64,000 bases of DNA from Phoronis australis (lineage: Eukaryota > Phoronida > Phoronidae), in the NCBI GenBank assembly GCA_002633005.1, contig NMRA01000553.1, positions 148,027-212,026 on the forward strand. Direction: 5' to 3'. The position numbers and the translations under genes were made by a program. The notes under the pieces are model-generated. The model was not told the origin of the DNA, did not search any database, and saw only the letters and a program-made list of their open reading frames with translations. This document shows positions 28,347-40,556 of this stretch, one piece after another (within the stretch, counting starts at the first letter, position 1; each line of letters begins with the position of its first letter).

Positions 28347-29312
28347 GAAATCGCAAAATTGTACGTAGTGACTTCTCTTTGTCGGCTGTGTTGACTTTAA
28401 GGTCAATATCTTCGCACAGGAACGTCTAATCGAAATGGTTTTTTTGGCAAATTATTCATCATAAAAAGTTCTTTAAAATGATGTATTACATGTCTATTTA
28501 CGTTTCTTAGTTTTGAAATAATAATATTTTGAACTCGCAGATTCGATTTGACAGAATTTTTACCAAAAATTTTGACACGAAAATGACATTTTCTCCGGAA
28601 CCATAAGTCCAATTTAAAAAATTTTACTATCGTTATTTTAGTCTCGAAAAGAGCTTTCTAATGATGTATATTACATGCACATTTTCTAAAATTTTTGAAA
28701 AATGCTGTCCTCCCTAAAGCAGGGCAGTTTTTATGTCAATTTTATACATTACTTTAGTCATTACGAATCTGAATCTCTGGAGTGACATTCTTTGAACCGA
28801 CTAAGGTTTATAGCTACACAGAATAGCTTACTGTCAGCAAACTATTGATTTATCCTTACTCCTTTCATTCAGGCAGTAAATGATTCATATCTACGTATAT
28901 CTACTGTTTATTGGCTAACATTCGCGGCCATTTTCAAGCCAATTTGACCTGACCCAATTTTAAACATTCTTGACCTAATTTAAGAAGATATTAAAATGGA
29001 CGGGAAATCAAGAACAGACGTCATCAAAATCACCCCTCGTAATTTTCAGACATTGTTACACTTGGAAATATGAACGTCGCAGGATTATAGATTCTAGTCT
29101 GCTTACAGAAGAGTAAAATCCGAAATGGTGAGAGCAGCTACTTGCCAACAGCGGCCCCGGCAAGTTGTGGCTGGGTGTGACCGGCAATGCAGTATTAATT
29201 TACCTTAATCACCAAAAGCTCTCTCACGAGAACACGCAAACTAGCGAAAGCTTAAACAACGAATATACTTTGTAAAAATATCAAAGTATGAACATGTGAA
29301 CATTTGTCTTAC
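28347..29312. other. Spectrin intron 1, right part
   Basis: AT-rich sequence. Two diverged copies of an AATGATGTATTACATG-type stretch (28478 and 28662) suggest an old repeat. No gene seen. Confidence 0.5.
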
Positions 29313-29370
29313 CTTCAAATTTCTTTAATAAAAACTTGACATCAAACACAACTCTCTTGACCTTGTGAAG
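29313..29370 (-). other. SPTAN1: Candidate non-coding first exon of alpha-spectrin
   Basis: On the minus strand, ATTTGAAG|GTAAGACAAATG gives a consensus donor (29312-29308). It lies directly upstream (in gene sense) of the orphan 5'UTR acceptor at 18391-18390. The exon's 5' limit is uncertain and is placed at the GGCGGC-type promoter core near 29374. Joining it to the ATG exon is inference, since no transcript can be checked here. Vertebrate SPTAN1 also has a non-coding first exon. Confidence 0.45.
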
Positions 29371-29390
29371 TCTAAAATGGCGGCTAAGGC
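29371..29390. promoter_or_regulatory. YY1-like promoter core, candidate bidirectional promoter
   Basis: AAAATGGCGGC at 29374-29384 matches the YY1-type element common near metazoan transcription starts. Consensus splice donors face outward on both sides: minus strand at 29312, plus strand at 29447, only about 135 bp apart. This is what a shared promoter between two divergent genes with non-coding first exons would look like. Confidence 0.45.
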
Positions 29391-29446
29391 GTTTGTTCGC
29401 CCCCTGTGAAAAATCGATAAATATGTTGACTTATCAATTTTTCCGG
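29385..29446 (+). other. Candidate non-coding first exon of TREX-like gene 1
   Basis: TTTTTCCGG|GTAAGTACG is a strong plus-strand donor at 29447. The TREX-like coding exon has its own upstream acceptor (TTTTGCAG ending at 30818), so a non-coding exon is required, and this is the best donor in the interval. The 5' limit is arbitrary. Confidence 0.4.
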
Positions 29447-30818
29447 GTAAGTACGCTTATTTATGCATTTGGAAGTTACTATAAAATATATTGTTTCATT
29501 TTTAATTCAATGTGTGATAGAAAAGAGTTAATCTTTTGCAAATGACGGAACATATTCCGTTCATTACAGTTTCCCTCAATGAATGGAAAAGCAAAAAGTC
29601 ACGTGACGACGCGGATCGTAGAAAAGACCATAATTATCAGCTGGATGCTCGTGTATAGCAACCTAATTAATTTTGTGAAAGTGCGAGCCCAAATATTAAG
29701 ATCTCTGAGTAGAAGTTGCTTTAGAATTAACCCATAGCATTTATCTTAAAGGTGCGACAATTTTTTGTGGATTGAAACTTCGTATTCTAAACCAAAATTA
29801 ATATTTACGATAAATGAGGCCGTTCTTCCGTTTCGTTTTTCCGACTAGTGTAGGCTACGTCACATGACTGGGCCTGCCGGGTACCCGGAGTGGGAAGGTG
29901 GCAGTACTGTCTTACCCATGCCATGGAAGCTTATTTCGATACATGTTATAACATAGCTCCAGAATTGTGGGAATCTCTCTCCCTCCTAGCCCCCCCCCCC
30001 TCATTGACGGTAGGCTAGTTGTCTAGACAATGAGCCAGCTAGACGGAGGTGAATGTTTACTTGCAGTCCTGCTGATCAACGTGGGTCTCTTTCTCTTCAG
30101 CCCATAGCTCTGGCCGTTGGCACCAACATCTGAGAACCGTGTCAACCTGAGTAATTGTTCACACTCACCCAAACGGTTTGAGGACTTTGAGATGTAAATA
30201 GTAACAAGTTGAAATAGCATGCCATATGTCACCCTATGGCTATGATGCTTTGTTTATGTTAGATTGGTGTTTTGATGAATTATGGGTGTTTGTTGTAAAT
30301 TGTAACAGCTTGACCTTTAGAGCTGGAATTCCAAAAGAATTTAGGTTGACATTTTATAGTGACATGTGTTTCTATATACTCTTGAGATAGTTTGACATTG
30401 TTAGTCCTAATTTTTGAATTGTTGATTGACTTGACATTTCCACTGAGAAGGGGAGAGATGTCATGTATCAACTTACACCATGGGCTTTACTGATTGTTTA
30501 TCACAAGACAGCCATGTGGCATATGAACCCATGACCTTTGATTCTCCTTATATTGACTCTCACTGCTAGATGCTAGTTAGTTAACCATTGGACTTGAATG
30601 TCATTGTATGTGCTTTGATGCAGTTCTTATATCTAATACGTTATATATGATTGAATTTGTGTGGTTACTCACATTATATGAGTGGGACTTTTAAACTGCT
30701 TCCGGCATCTTGTGCAGCTTTCCAGATTCTAAGGGTTGTTCCTATGTGACGCCAAAAATTGTCAACTTAAAAAAACTAAATGGCATATTGTTTTACCTAT
30801 CAGTTTCCTCTTTTGCAG

Positions 30819-33800
30819 TAGTTTACGTGTCTTGCTGCCCTTGACGTAACCATGGAGACAGTGTGTGCAGACCAACAGCAAAAACCACAGATCTCTACGT
30901 TTGTTTTCTTTGACTTGGAAACTACCGGGCTGACCATTGATAATCAAACAAAAATCACAGAATTATCGATGGTCGCTGTGGACAGGTGATGTGTATAGTT
31001 TGCGATTCTTTGCATATCCAGCACTTAGTAGGATTATTAAGTGGAGTTTTTAATTCTCAATTTCCTTCGATTTATTGCTTCTTTGAGCTGTTGATGCTAT
31101 TTCTTTGGGAATGGGGGGGAGATAGTCTGAAGTCCATTGCTCCCGTACATACTGGCATCTGAAGTCATCTTGATAGTTTTTGAAGGAAGGTGCAATGTTT
31201 TATTCTGCTGTTCACCTTATGAAACTTATTGTTTCTAGTCATCAGCACAGTTCCAACTGCACCTCACAAGAATTCTCAGTCCTTAGACAAATCTGACATG
31301 TAATTAGGCCATTCAAAAATCTGTAACAGGGAAAGCCTTCTGTTGAATTTTCTTCAAGACAAATTGGTTGAAATTGATGCTGGCAGGCACTTGTTAAACA
31401 CGCATGCTTGCACTCTGTTTGTGTGTGCGTGTGTGTATGGGTGCATTATTTTCAATACTGATATGCAGGTTTCATTTTGAGTCAGGCTGCAGACAAGAAT
31501 CACCTGTTCAATAAGCATGGTTGTTTCTCCTTCTAGGCAGTCTCTACTAGACTCACAGCAAAGACACCAGTTGCCACGGGTGATGAATAAGTTACTAGTG
31601 CCAATCAATCCCATTAGAGCAGTGCCACCCATTGTGTTTGAGCTGACAGGTTTGTAACTCAGTCATGGGGCTTTGTTAAGCACCAAACTCATTCCCAGAA
31701 GGTCCAAGCTTGTCTTGACATGCTCCAGTAATGAGCTGAAGACTGACAAAAAATGGACAAAGTTGGCTAAGACCAATGCAATACACTCAGCGCAGTCCTT
31801 ACTCCGATCATCCAATGCTTTGTCGGTTTCCACTCTGTTTTCAAGGTTGCTCTACTGAGGGCAAATTTAGTGTGACACGACCTTAACACTTACACATCGA
31901 AGCTTTTGAATGGCGGTTACTGGTGCATAATAGGGCCGTTCTGGATTACACAGCGATAGAACTTTCGTTTGTCCTGGAGATTAGAAAGCGCATGACCTCA
32001 TTTTGTAAATCAGGCACATTTTGGTGTCTCTCATTGATGGCGGGAAGGTGAAGAATTTCAGACCTCGTATCCACGAGTATTTGTCCAATTTATCAAGCTT
32101 TCTCATGTCAGAGTTGTAGTAATACTTTGTTGGTATTGGAGGGACGAATAGAATAATGCAACCAAGAAAAACTTGTAAAGAATTAAATAACAAATAGCGT
32201 GAAACTTCAGTGGCACGAAAACGAGGCAGCAAATGTGCGTGACGGATGTTTACGTCATTGTGGGTAAATACAGTGAGATTGGAGTGTTGCTATGTAATCC
32301 GGGATGACCCTTTATTATGCAGCTGAGTTGTACATTTTTTTCTATTGGAATGCAATTTTTCATGTTACAATTTATGACATAGCTTTATATCCAAGTCTGT
32401 CTCACAAACAATAACACGAATCTGCCACCTTCATGGTTGATATGGTCTATGGAAAATCTTTGGAGGACAACCTTACATTTACTGTCTGGTGGTGGCTCAA
32501 GTTTCAGCACACGTTTGAGTTTCAATATTTTGCCTGATGTATTGATTGTGATTTATGACACGGCTTATTGGGTCAGGCTGAAATTACAAACCCTGTTATT
32601 CGGCAACAGTAACCAAATGCTATACTGCTGAGCCAAATTTCACAGATTAAATAGCAGAGTATTTTAAGGGCTGTTCCAGTAAAATCTGTATAGGAGGGGG
32701 GGGGGAAGGCACCTTTTTTTCGCACCCACCACCCATATTTTTCATTTATTTCTTCAGCCTACCACCCGTAATTTTTTATAAGTTTGGAATGCAACCAACT
32801 GTAATTTTTTTTTGTTCTTGTGGTTGACTGCACAGGCGCTTGAGTTTATCTGTTCCTGCATCATTACTAAGAAAACATATGTTTCTTATATATGGTTATC
32901 AGCCGTCGAGAAATTCGAGTACCTGTGGTTAAATGGTATTATGGGCATGCGGATGAGGAGATCGGAGGGAGTGAAAAAGTCGGAGCTTTTTGCAGGTTGC
33001 ATTTTTGTTTCAGTTTTTGATTCTGTGCGGATTGTTTATAAAATTCACTAAAATTACCCACCATCAAACATTTATGGCCCAATGAAACAACAACGACCTG
33101 TAAATTTTTATTTTTTTGAAGNTGAATAAGTTACTAGTGCCAATCAATCCCATTAGAGCAGTGCCACCCATTGTGTTTGAGCTGACAGGTTTGTAACTCA
33201 GTCATGGGGCTTTGTTAAGCACCAAACTCATTCCCAGAAGGTCCAAGCTTGTCTTGACATGCTCCAGTAATGAGCTGAAGACTGACAAAAAATGGACAAA
33301 GTTGGCTAAGACCAATGCAATACACTCAGCGCAGTCCTTACTCCGATCATCCAATGCTTTGTCGGTTTCCACTCTGTTTTCAAGGTTGCTCTACTGAGGG
33401 CAAATTTAGTGTGACACGACCTTAACACTTACACATCGAAGCTTTTGAATGGCGGTTACTGGTGCATAATAGGGCCGTTCTGGATTACACAGCGATAGAA
33501 CTTTCGTTTGTCCTGGAGATTAGAAAGCGCATGACCTCATTTTGTAAATCAGGCACATTTTGGTGTCTCTCATTGATGGCGGGAAGGTGAAGAATTTCAG
33601 ACCACGTATCCACGAGTATTTGTCCAATTTATCAAGCTTTCTCATGTCAGAGTTGCAGTAATACTTTGTTGGTATTGGAGGGACGAATAGAATAATGCAA
33701 CCAAGAAAAACTTGTAAAGAATTAAATAACAAATAGCGTGAAACTTCAGTGGCACGAAAACGAGGCAGCAAATGTGCGTGACGGATGTTTATGTCATTGT

Positions 33801-35428
33801 GGGTAAATACAGTGAGATTGGAGTGTTGCTATGTAATCCGGGATGACCCTTCATTATGCAGCTGAGTTGTACATTTTTTTCTATTGGAATGCAATTTTTC
33901 ATGTTACAATTTATGACATAGCTTTATATCCAAGTCTGTCTCACAAACAATAACACGAATCTGCCACCTTCATGGTTGATATGGTCTATGGGCAATCTTT
34001 GGAGGACAACCTTACATTTACTGTCTGGTGGTGACTCAAATTTCAGCACACGTTTGAGTTTCAATATTTTGCCTGATGTATTGATTGTGATTTATAACAT
34101 GGCTAATTGGGTCAGGCTGAAATTACAAACCCAGTTATTCGACAACAGTGACCAAATGCTGTACTGCTGAGCCAAATTTCACAGATTAAATAGCAGAGTA
34201 TTTTAAGGTAAAATTGGTAAACACACCGTCATTGATTTCCGCCAGATAATGGCAAGAATTTGTGGATATGTAACAAAGTCACAAAAACTTTACGGCTTTT
34301 GTTGTTTTGCAGATCTGGCCAAAGCTAATGACTTCAGAAGTCTATCCCATTCATCCCGTCCAACAATCCAAAATGCGTTTCTCATCCATAAAAGGATAAT
34401 GCCCCTTTAAATGGAAATGAAGCAGTGGCACTTCTGAAAGGGTTGGATTTAATTTTGATTATTGTTCAATATCATTTAAGTTTTTGGCCATGACTGTTCT
34501 CTTTGACGTTACAGGTCTTGACAACATGAACCTACAGTTTCAAAAGGACTTTGATGACGACTTATCCACTCTGGTCAATGCGTTTCTTCATCGTCTACGT
34601 CCTCCTGTCTGCTTGGTAGCTCATAACGGGTACAGGTTTGACTTCCCATTTTTATTGAAAGAACTGATAGGTGTCTCTGCACGACTGCCACAATCGTTAC
34701 TCTGCGTCGACTCTTTAGTCGCTTTCCGTGCTTGTGACTGGTCGTCAGTAGTGTGCTTGAAAAATAAAAACGAGGTTACGCCAGCGAAGCGATTGATTAC
34801 AAGGAATGCAGAGACCCCTGAGGCAAAGAGAAGGATATTGGAAGATGATGTAAGGTCTGGCACAGTGCCAGATGTTGTCCGAGAACTCTTTCCAGAGAAG
34901 CAGGCATCGGGTACCAGTGAAGGGGTAACCTATGGAAATGCAACCAGTTTTTACTGGTCCGATTTAGCAGAAATTATGGATGAGCCGTGGGTTGATGAGG
35001 AAGTCATGCCGTCACGGCCTTCCAAGAACTCTTTGAATCTGGAGGTTGGGAATGGCGTGCACGTCGGTAACAAACATTCAGATAGAACCCTGTCTACTCC
35101 AGTCAAGGGAAACACTCAGTGCACGTTCTCTGAAAGGATTGGTCCAAGGGCTGAGTGTAACACACCGTCTAACATGCGATACAAACCAGTTTCTATGAAG
35201 TTGTGTGATGTATTTGAGTTTGTGGTTGGACGGCCTCCGGATAATGCTCATTCAGCGGAAGATGATAGCTTATCTCTGCTACGCATTGCACAACGTATTG
35301 CAGATTGGTTCTGCAGCTGGGCTGACCAAAATGCAATGTCATTTGCTAGCACGGAAATAAAGTTTGATGTGAAGAAATCAAGCAATCTTGATAGGGGGTG
35401 CTTCCCGTGCGATTCCAATACTGTCTAG
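30819..35428 (+). CDS. TREX1-like: TREX-family 3'-5' DNA exonuclease, gene 1 (386 residues)
   Basis: TREX enzymes remove nucleotides from DNA 3' ends and clear cytosolic DNA. Exons: 30819-30985 (ATG at 30852), 31537-31649 and 34515-35428 (stop). Phases join in frame as VAVD-R|QSLLDS and FELT-G|LDNMN. All DEDDh residues are present: Exo I FFDLETTGL (Asp21, Glu23), Exo II LVAHNGYRFDFP (Asp125), Exo III HSAEDDSLSLL (His328, Asp333). Compared with vertebrate TREX1, about 145 extra residues (about 158-303) sit between the SLVAFR strand and the YKPVSMKL block. They include the motif FYWSDLAEIMDEPW. There is no obvious C-terminal membrane anchor; the C-terminus is short and cysteine-containing. The second intron appears inflated by an assembly duplication. 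A polyadenylation signal AATAAA is at 37049. Confidence 0.92.
31584..32667. repeat. Duplicated part of TREX gene 1 (exon 2 and intron 2), copy 1
   Basis: From TGAATAAGTTACTAGTGCC inside exon 2, 1,084 bp recur at 33123-34206 with about fifteen differences. Copy 1 ends at a transposon-like insertion (GGGCTGTTCC...) that copy 2 lacks. Confidence 0.92.
32668..33121. mobile_element. Left part of a G-rich-ended MITE-like element in TREX intron
   Basis: It begins GGGCTGTTCCAGTAAAATCT plus a G run, the same end as the element at 2995. It runs to the ambiguous base at 33122, where the sequence jumps back to exon 2. The homologous position in copy 2 (34206) is an empty site, so the insertion looks polymorphic. 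Confidence 0.7.
33123..34206. repeat. Duplicated part of TREX gene 1, copy 2, with truncated exon 2
   Basis: Copy 2 starts directly after N 33122. It contains only the last 66 or so bases of exon 2 (to 33188) with the donor, then the intron leading to exon 3. It lacks its own exon 2 acceptor, so it cannot be a complete extra exon. Confidence 0.9.
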
Positions 35429-38400
35429 TGTTACCATGTTGGGCTATTTTTGCTAATGGAGTGATTTACATATGGTGCTTTTGGTCCGAGAATTATACAT
35501 TTTTATGAAAGTTATGGTAAAATTGCTTCAGTTCGTGACCCGGTGTGGCGGAGAAGTGAAATTTTATTTGTCAAATTTGTCAACGAAAATAGATTTTGAG
35601 GCAAATTTACTTCCCTTTTAGCATGGTTTGTATGGCGTAGCTATTACAGAACAGCATTGGGTGATATTGTGTCCATTTGTAACAATGTGGCAAGCCTCTG
35701 AAAATAGTTAACTTAAACAATTATTTTTGTACACCATATTGAAGAATTTTTTTCATGCTATGGTAAAATTTCGCATCAGGAAGTAATGATATTAATGTTT
35801 ATATTTTGCTAAAAAATATGAGATAGAGTTTTATTTCAGGTTGTTATTGTATTCATATTTTATTAGATTTGACAATGATTTTTAAGTCTTCCACCAGGTA
35901 GTTATAAATTCAAACGTGATGAATGTACACATGAATACTCAGATTCTGATATATGAATACATCAATGTCATTTTTATCGTTGGTCACTTGGTTCTGATTG
36001 AGAAGTAGATAACCAAAATCACCACTTGTTTTTATGAGTTATGGCCAGCGCAGTGACTGGTGCCAGGTTTCTGTGAAATTGTATTTATTTTCTTTCCTCT
36101 TTTACGTATTTCATTGCACATATTTTTGTCCCAATTCTTAGGTCACTCAGCCTTGTACCATACCTATACAAATGGTATATCTCTATTAATTATTCTTTTT
36201 CAAGATGTTTTTTGTTACTTACTGCTTTTGTAGAAGAATTTTTATGGTAGTAGTAATAGCATTATCAATAGTAATAGTAACAATAATAATTAGTATTATT
36301 GTTAATTATAATTATTGCAATACTCAGTCATATGCCATACAAATATGGTTTTTGTACTACTAGATGTTGGTTGAAAGTCGTTATTATCGTGTACAGTAAA
36401 TGTTCCCTTGGACCTTAAATAACAGGATAGTGTGCTTTTTTCAGTTAGCAGGAATTTTTGAAAATTGACCCATGGGTGGATATTGGAAAATGACCTTTCA
36501 AAAACGTCAAATCAACCGAATATGCACCCTGGCATATTTTCAGAAAGAGGGCGTATTTCAGTCAGACAGTATACGAGCTGGGTGTCAGTGGATTACAGCC
36601 TGTATGGTTCCATCAGGCAGAGAGAAGTAGAAACAAGTTCGTAATATGTCTCTTGGAAGGTGTCCGAATGTTTGCTTGTTTTTGACCACCTTCATGTAGT
36701 GACGATCTGATTAACCTTGTCGTAAACGTGCAGGCTTGACATTTTGCACTATTGACATACTATTTTAAAACAATCCATTATATTTTCCAATATTTGCTGA
36801 CAGTTCTTTATGGTGGGTCAATTTTCGGAAATCCCTGTTACAAAATTCGGATGAAACATCATTACGGTTAAGCTCCAGTCCTAACATAGTGTATAGTATA
36901 CAACTCATCAAATGACAAGTTGAGTTTTTATTTTTGTAATTGGTAACATTGTAGCAAAAGCGATGCAATATTTGTGGTCATTTTTGTGCCGAATGACTGA
37001 GTAGTTATTCTGTACAGTTTGATTATTTGATCATAGGTTGATACACTTAATAAAATTAAAATACCAGACACTGATTTATCTGTTGTTCTTTGACTAGTTT
37101 GGGTAATGGTATTTGAATTCGCCTGTGTGATAGGTGTGGGTCTGACATACTGTTTCTACTATGTCAACTGCAGATGGTGGGGTGATGTGGTGTTGGAAAA
37201 TAACACTTCGTGGTGTTGTGTGAGCCGGCGAGGTACGTCATTAGTATGTACAAATGTCACCTTTTTGCATATTTTTTTGTTTTCACATTTACAAGTTGTC
37301 CGTGAATGCAACTGCACTTTGTTTAGCTAGATGATGTACAAATACCATTGTTGTTTGGTTCCTGCTACACATTCCCATAGTTAGGAGAATTCAACTACGT
37401 CTTTAAGGAGACGTATTTGTTTGCAATACCAAGTCTTTGAAATTCTGTTTCATCTTATTTTCATCACCTGATTACTACACCGAGGTTTTGTATAACTTAA
37501 AAACGTGTTCACTGGACAAATCGTGAATGCCTGCGTTTGGATAGCCAACCTTTCAGAGAGTCAACGAGATGAAATCCCTCTCTGAAACCAAGATTGAAAC
37601 CAAAGATCCATTCGTTGAAAGCTTCCATGAAAGGTTAAAGCTGTCTTTTGCCAAATTTTGCTACCTAAAATTAGGCCGTTCCACTCGCTCAAAAGAGACC
37701 TCATGATACTCTTTACAGTCTCGGCCTATTATATTTTCGTTACCAAAAAGAACAACGAAACCATCAGCGACTCTTGGAAAACCTTTGAGTTTATCGAGGT
37801 TGGTCAACCCTGAAACTTGAGAAATCGAAAATGTACGCATAATGCCTTGGAGTGTGATTAGAGTTGGCGGCTCATATGATAATACGAGAGCGGATGAGCG
37901 TGGTAATGCATTTTAAACCACAATGCGCCACGTTTAAGAATTCACGCAGACAGCTTAATACTAGCGAAATACAGCTTTAACCATGTGCAATTTTTTCGCA
38001 AAACAATCCGTCTGTCATTGTAGCAGTGTTTTTCCTTGGTTAATTCACTATTTATGTATATTGTTTGTTATCTGTGGATGAAACTTTCTTTCCATGTTCC
38101 AAAATCGGGCAAAGTCTGCTGACTTCCGCGCAGTTGGCCGGAGGAGTTTAAAGTGTCCAAAACCATCACTCACCTAATTGTTTTTACAAGTGGCAACGTT
38201 GTTTCTAAACTCCGCGAACATGAGTTTGACGTACGAACTTACCCAGCTAGTCTGAGTGCAGTGGTGGCAGATCTTGGATACCGTAAGGGGGGGCCCAACA
38301 TCAAACGGTTGCCTCGGGGAATTGGGCAAAGCGCGGTTGCATGTGCCAGTGCACAGGCGGCGGCCTGAAATTGGGGGGCTGGATGTGGACCTTCTGTTGA

Positions 38401-38455
38401 AAACCTACTGGAGGAAACAACGATTCCGTCGCGGTCTGAGCCCCCCCCCCCCCCC
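35429..38455. other. TREX gene 1 3' region and intergenic DNA
   Basis: The probable 3'UTR runs toward AATAAA at 37049-37054. A trinucleotide-rich AGTAATA/ATTATT stretch is at 36250-36330. Sequence at 37270-37380 is related to 3810-3900 in the spectrin intron, so it is an old dispersed repeat. No other gene seen. Confidence 0.5.
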
Positions 38456-38537
38456 NNNNNNNNNNNNNNNNNNNNNNNNNNNNNNNNNNNNNNNNNNNNN
38501 NNNNNNNNNNNNNNNNNNNNNNNNNNNNNNNNNNNNN
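38456..38537. other. Assembly gap between homopolymer C and G runs
   Basis: 82 N flanked by C(n) on the left and G(n) on the right. The flanks are self-complementary, so the gap probably results from an inverted or homopolymer structure. Confidence 0.95.
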
Positions 38538-38805
38538 GGGGGGGGGGGGTGGCCCTGCCCCCCCTTCCCCCTAAGTCCGCCTAATGTGAGTGCATTACGC
38601 ATTGCACCGAACTAAACGTTTTTCTAACCTGGGCCCAGTTGCATAAAAGTTATACGCAGCATACTACAACAATGACCGCGCATTATCACGCGCGTCATGT
38701 AACAATGCACCTAACGTCCCTCGACAATGATCAAACTGATTCAGCGGACCATTTTGAAGTTTTATGCAACCCAGCCCTGATGTTCAAATCAGGCCGTGTT
38801 AATCC

Positions 38806-38870
38806 GTGGGCGGCACGCCATAGGGCCGGGGGCTATAGCCCCCCATTTTTTTCAGTGCTGCGCCGCCCAC
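38806..38870. mobile_element. Short foldback element with GTGGGCGGC ends
   Basis: The ends are GTGGGCGGC and GCCGCCCAC. An internal perfect palindrome GGGGGCTATAGCCCCC lies between them. The element interrupts sequence that in the other U5 units reads continuously (GTGTTAATCG to GTGTGTA), which supports insertion. Confidence 0.65.
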
Positions 38871-39278
38871 ATAATAGTGTGTAAATATAGAAATATATAT
38901 TTGGTTGGAACTTGATTTACAATTAACCAAGGAGACACTGACAACAGTTAGATTAACTGAAGAACTTGAAGAAATCCGCACTTATAATATTATGGCGTGT
39001 ACGAGATTTCGTTGATTCAGTCAGTGAAAAACTTCCAATAGGTTATTTTAATTTCCCCAAAGGTCAAAAAAAGGTGAGCTTCATGCTGGGGTTTCAGGAG
39101 CGCAGTGATGCTTGCCAGGCAAGAATGGTGAAACACATTCTCACGGTTTGCCTTTTACTCACAGTCCAGAGGTAACTGTAAACGCCGTGTAGTCCAATCG
39201 AACGATAACGCAGTACCGGTACTGGCTGTCGGTTAGGCTCGTAGACTGTTACTACTGCATCATTTCATTGATAACTAT

Positions 39279-39396
39279 GTACCCTCTTTCGAGGGTTCGA
39301 AAAATAGTCTATAGACTCATTATAATGTTCCTCTCCACGGAAATCTTTAGTAAAAGGCGAAAGATTTATGCGTGGATTGAAGAGAAACCAGAGTAA
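39279..39396 (-). ncRNA. U5: U5 spliceosomal snRNA, isolated copy
   Basis: Read on the minus strand it starts ACTCTGGTTTCTCTTC, the conserved U5 5' end. It contains the invariant loop 1 CGCCTTTTACT (39359-39349) closed by AAATCTTT/AAAGATTT and CCACG/CGTGG stems. The Sm site ATTTTTCG (39305-39299) is followed by a terminal hairpin ACCCTC-GAAA-GAGGGT. Length about 116-118 nt is normal for U5. Loop 1 aligns the two exon ends during splicing in the U5 and tri-snRNP. It has a PSE-like element at the same distance as the array copies, so it is likely functional. Confidence 0.95.
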
Positions 39397-39440
39397 ATCA
39401 GACACTGTGCATCGATTTATTATAAGAACAATTAGGTAGT

Positions 39441-39460
39441 TTAAAACTGGTGTTAAATAC
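39441..39460 (-). promoter_or_regulatory. PSE-like element of isolated U5 gene
   Basis: The plus-strand sequence TTAAAACTGGTGTTAAATAC is 48-66 bases upstream of the U5 5' end. It aligns without gaps with elements at 60205 and 61382, although most flanking sequence is diverged. Snoopy position and spacing match the proximal sequence element of metazoan snRNA genes. Confidence 0.6.
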
Positions 39461-39621
39461 CGGGTAAGGCAAGACGGCAAATCAGTCTCAATACTATGTT
39501 TTCTTATTGCCAAATTGACTAACTAATTATATAATTTTGTGTTTTGTTAATTTTGTTGTTTATTATGCGCCCAGATATAAATTTTTGAACTTTGTTTGTT
39601 ACAACTGAGGAAAATTTTTCG

Positions 39622-39650
39622 TAACGCGCGACCTCTAACGGCGACTGATC
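39622..39650 (-). promoter_or_regulatory. Conserved distal block of isolated U5 gene (about -233)
   Basis: GCGCGACCTCTAACGGCGAC resembles GCGACACCTAACGGCGATTC at the same distance from the array U5 genes. Candidate distal sequence element. Confidence 0.5.
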
Positions 39651-40523
39651 GAGATTAGGTTGTAGCCTGCTTCCTATCAGCCTTGGGTCATTTTCACGAA
39701 AGACGTCGCTCTAGTCGGTTGGCGATAATACACGCAATGTTGGCTTACGTAGTAAATGGCCCAGGGTCACTACGACTAACTGCAATGAAATTGTGAGCGA
39801 TTCTCCACGTGACATGCATACATATATTGCTCTGTCACAAGGAGACACCAACATTAAACAACGAAAATGCTCTACTAAACGCAGCAGGGATGCTACTGCA
39901 TGCATTAAACTGGCGAAATGCGGGTCTTTGGGATCTAGCTGTAGAATTTCAAAAACTGAAGCAAGACCGTACGTGATCAAAACACAGTTTAATTAAAGTC
40001 CCGCCAACGTAGCAGTACCTAGCTAGTAGCTGTTGACAGAACTCATAGAGGAAGAACCTTTTGTGCACTTTTACAAAACGGACACCGGCATCACCTAACC
40101 ACTGAGTCGTTTGCCAATTTTGGCGTAATATTATGCGTTGAACTGTGACGGAGGGGGCCACAGGCGCAGACAAAACGTGACCACCAGATGGGGCAGAAAA
40201 CATCAAATTTGTCCAAAAATGGGACGGCGTTGTCTTCCCTAATTAATAAGCCTTTTGCCGCATTTCATAAAATCCGACATTAACAAAATCCGAAGATACA
40301 GAGGTCAACGTAAAAAACATTTTGCCACTAGATGACACATTGGTATTTGGTCGACACTTGCAACCCGATGACCGTTAGTCTACGGCTCCACAGGAATACA
40401 TCTTTCAAATTTCACAAAGCTCAATCAAGGAAATTCGGCCGCAAACGCAAAAAAGCAAAATCGCATGGGCAGCCCAACACTGAATGATAAGTGAAGGGTT
40501 ATGTACTCCAAAACCCCCTATGA

Positions 40524-40556
40524 TGCGCCGCCCAAGGATAATGCTTGGGCGGCGCA
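40524..40556. repeat. Perfect 13-bp-stem hairpin
   Basis: TGCGCCGCCCAAG and its exact reverse complement are separated by 7 bases. It shares the GGGCGGC core of the foldback element at 38806 and sits in a wider set of CACTGAAT/GGCGC half-repeats (40465-40590). Confidence 0.8.

Noticed and set aside
27703-28429. Four open frames of over 200 codons
   Set aside because: They consist mainly of the N gap and are artefacts.
33123-33188. Extra copy of TREX exon 2
   Set aside because: It begins after an ambiguous base, lacks an acceptor and duplicates 31584-31649. Assembly artefact preferred.
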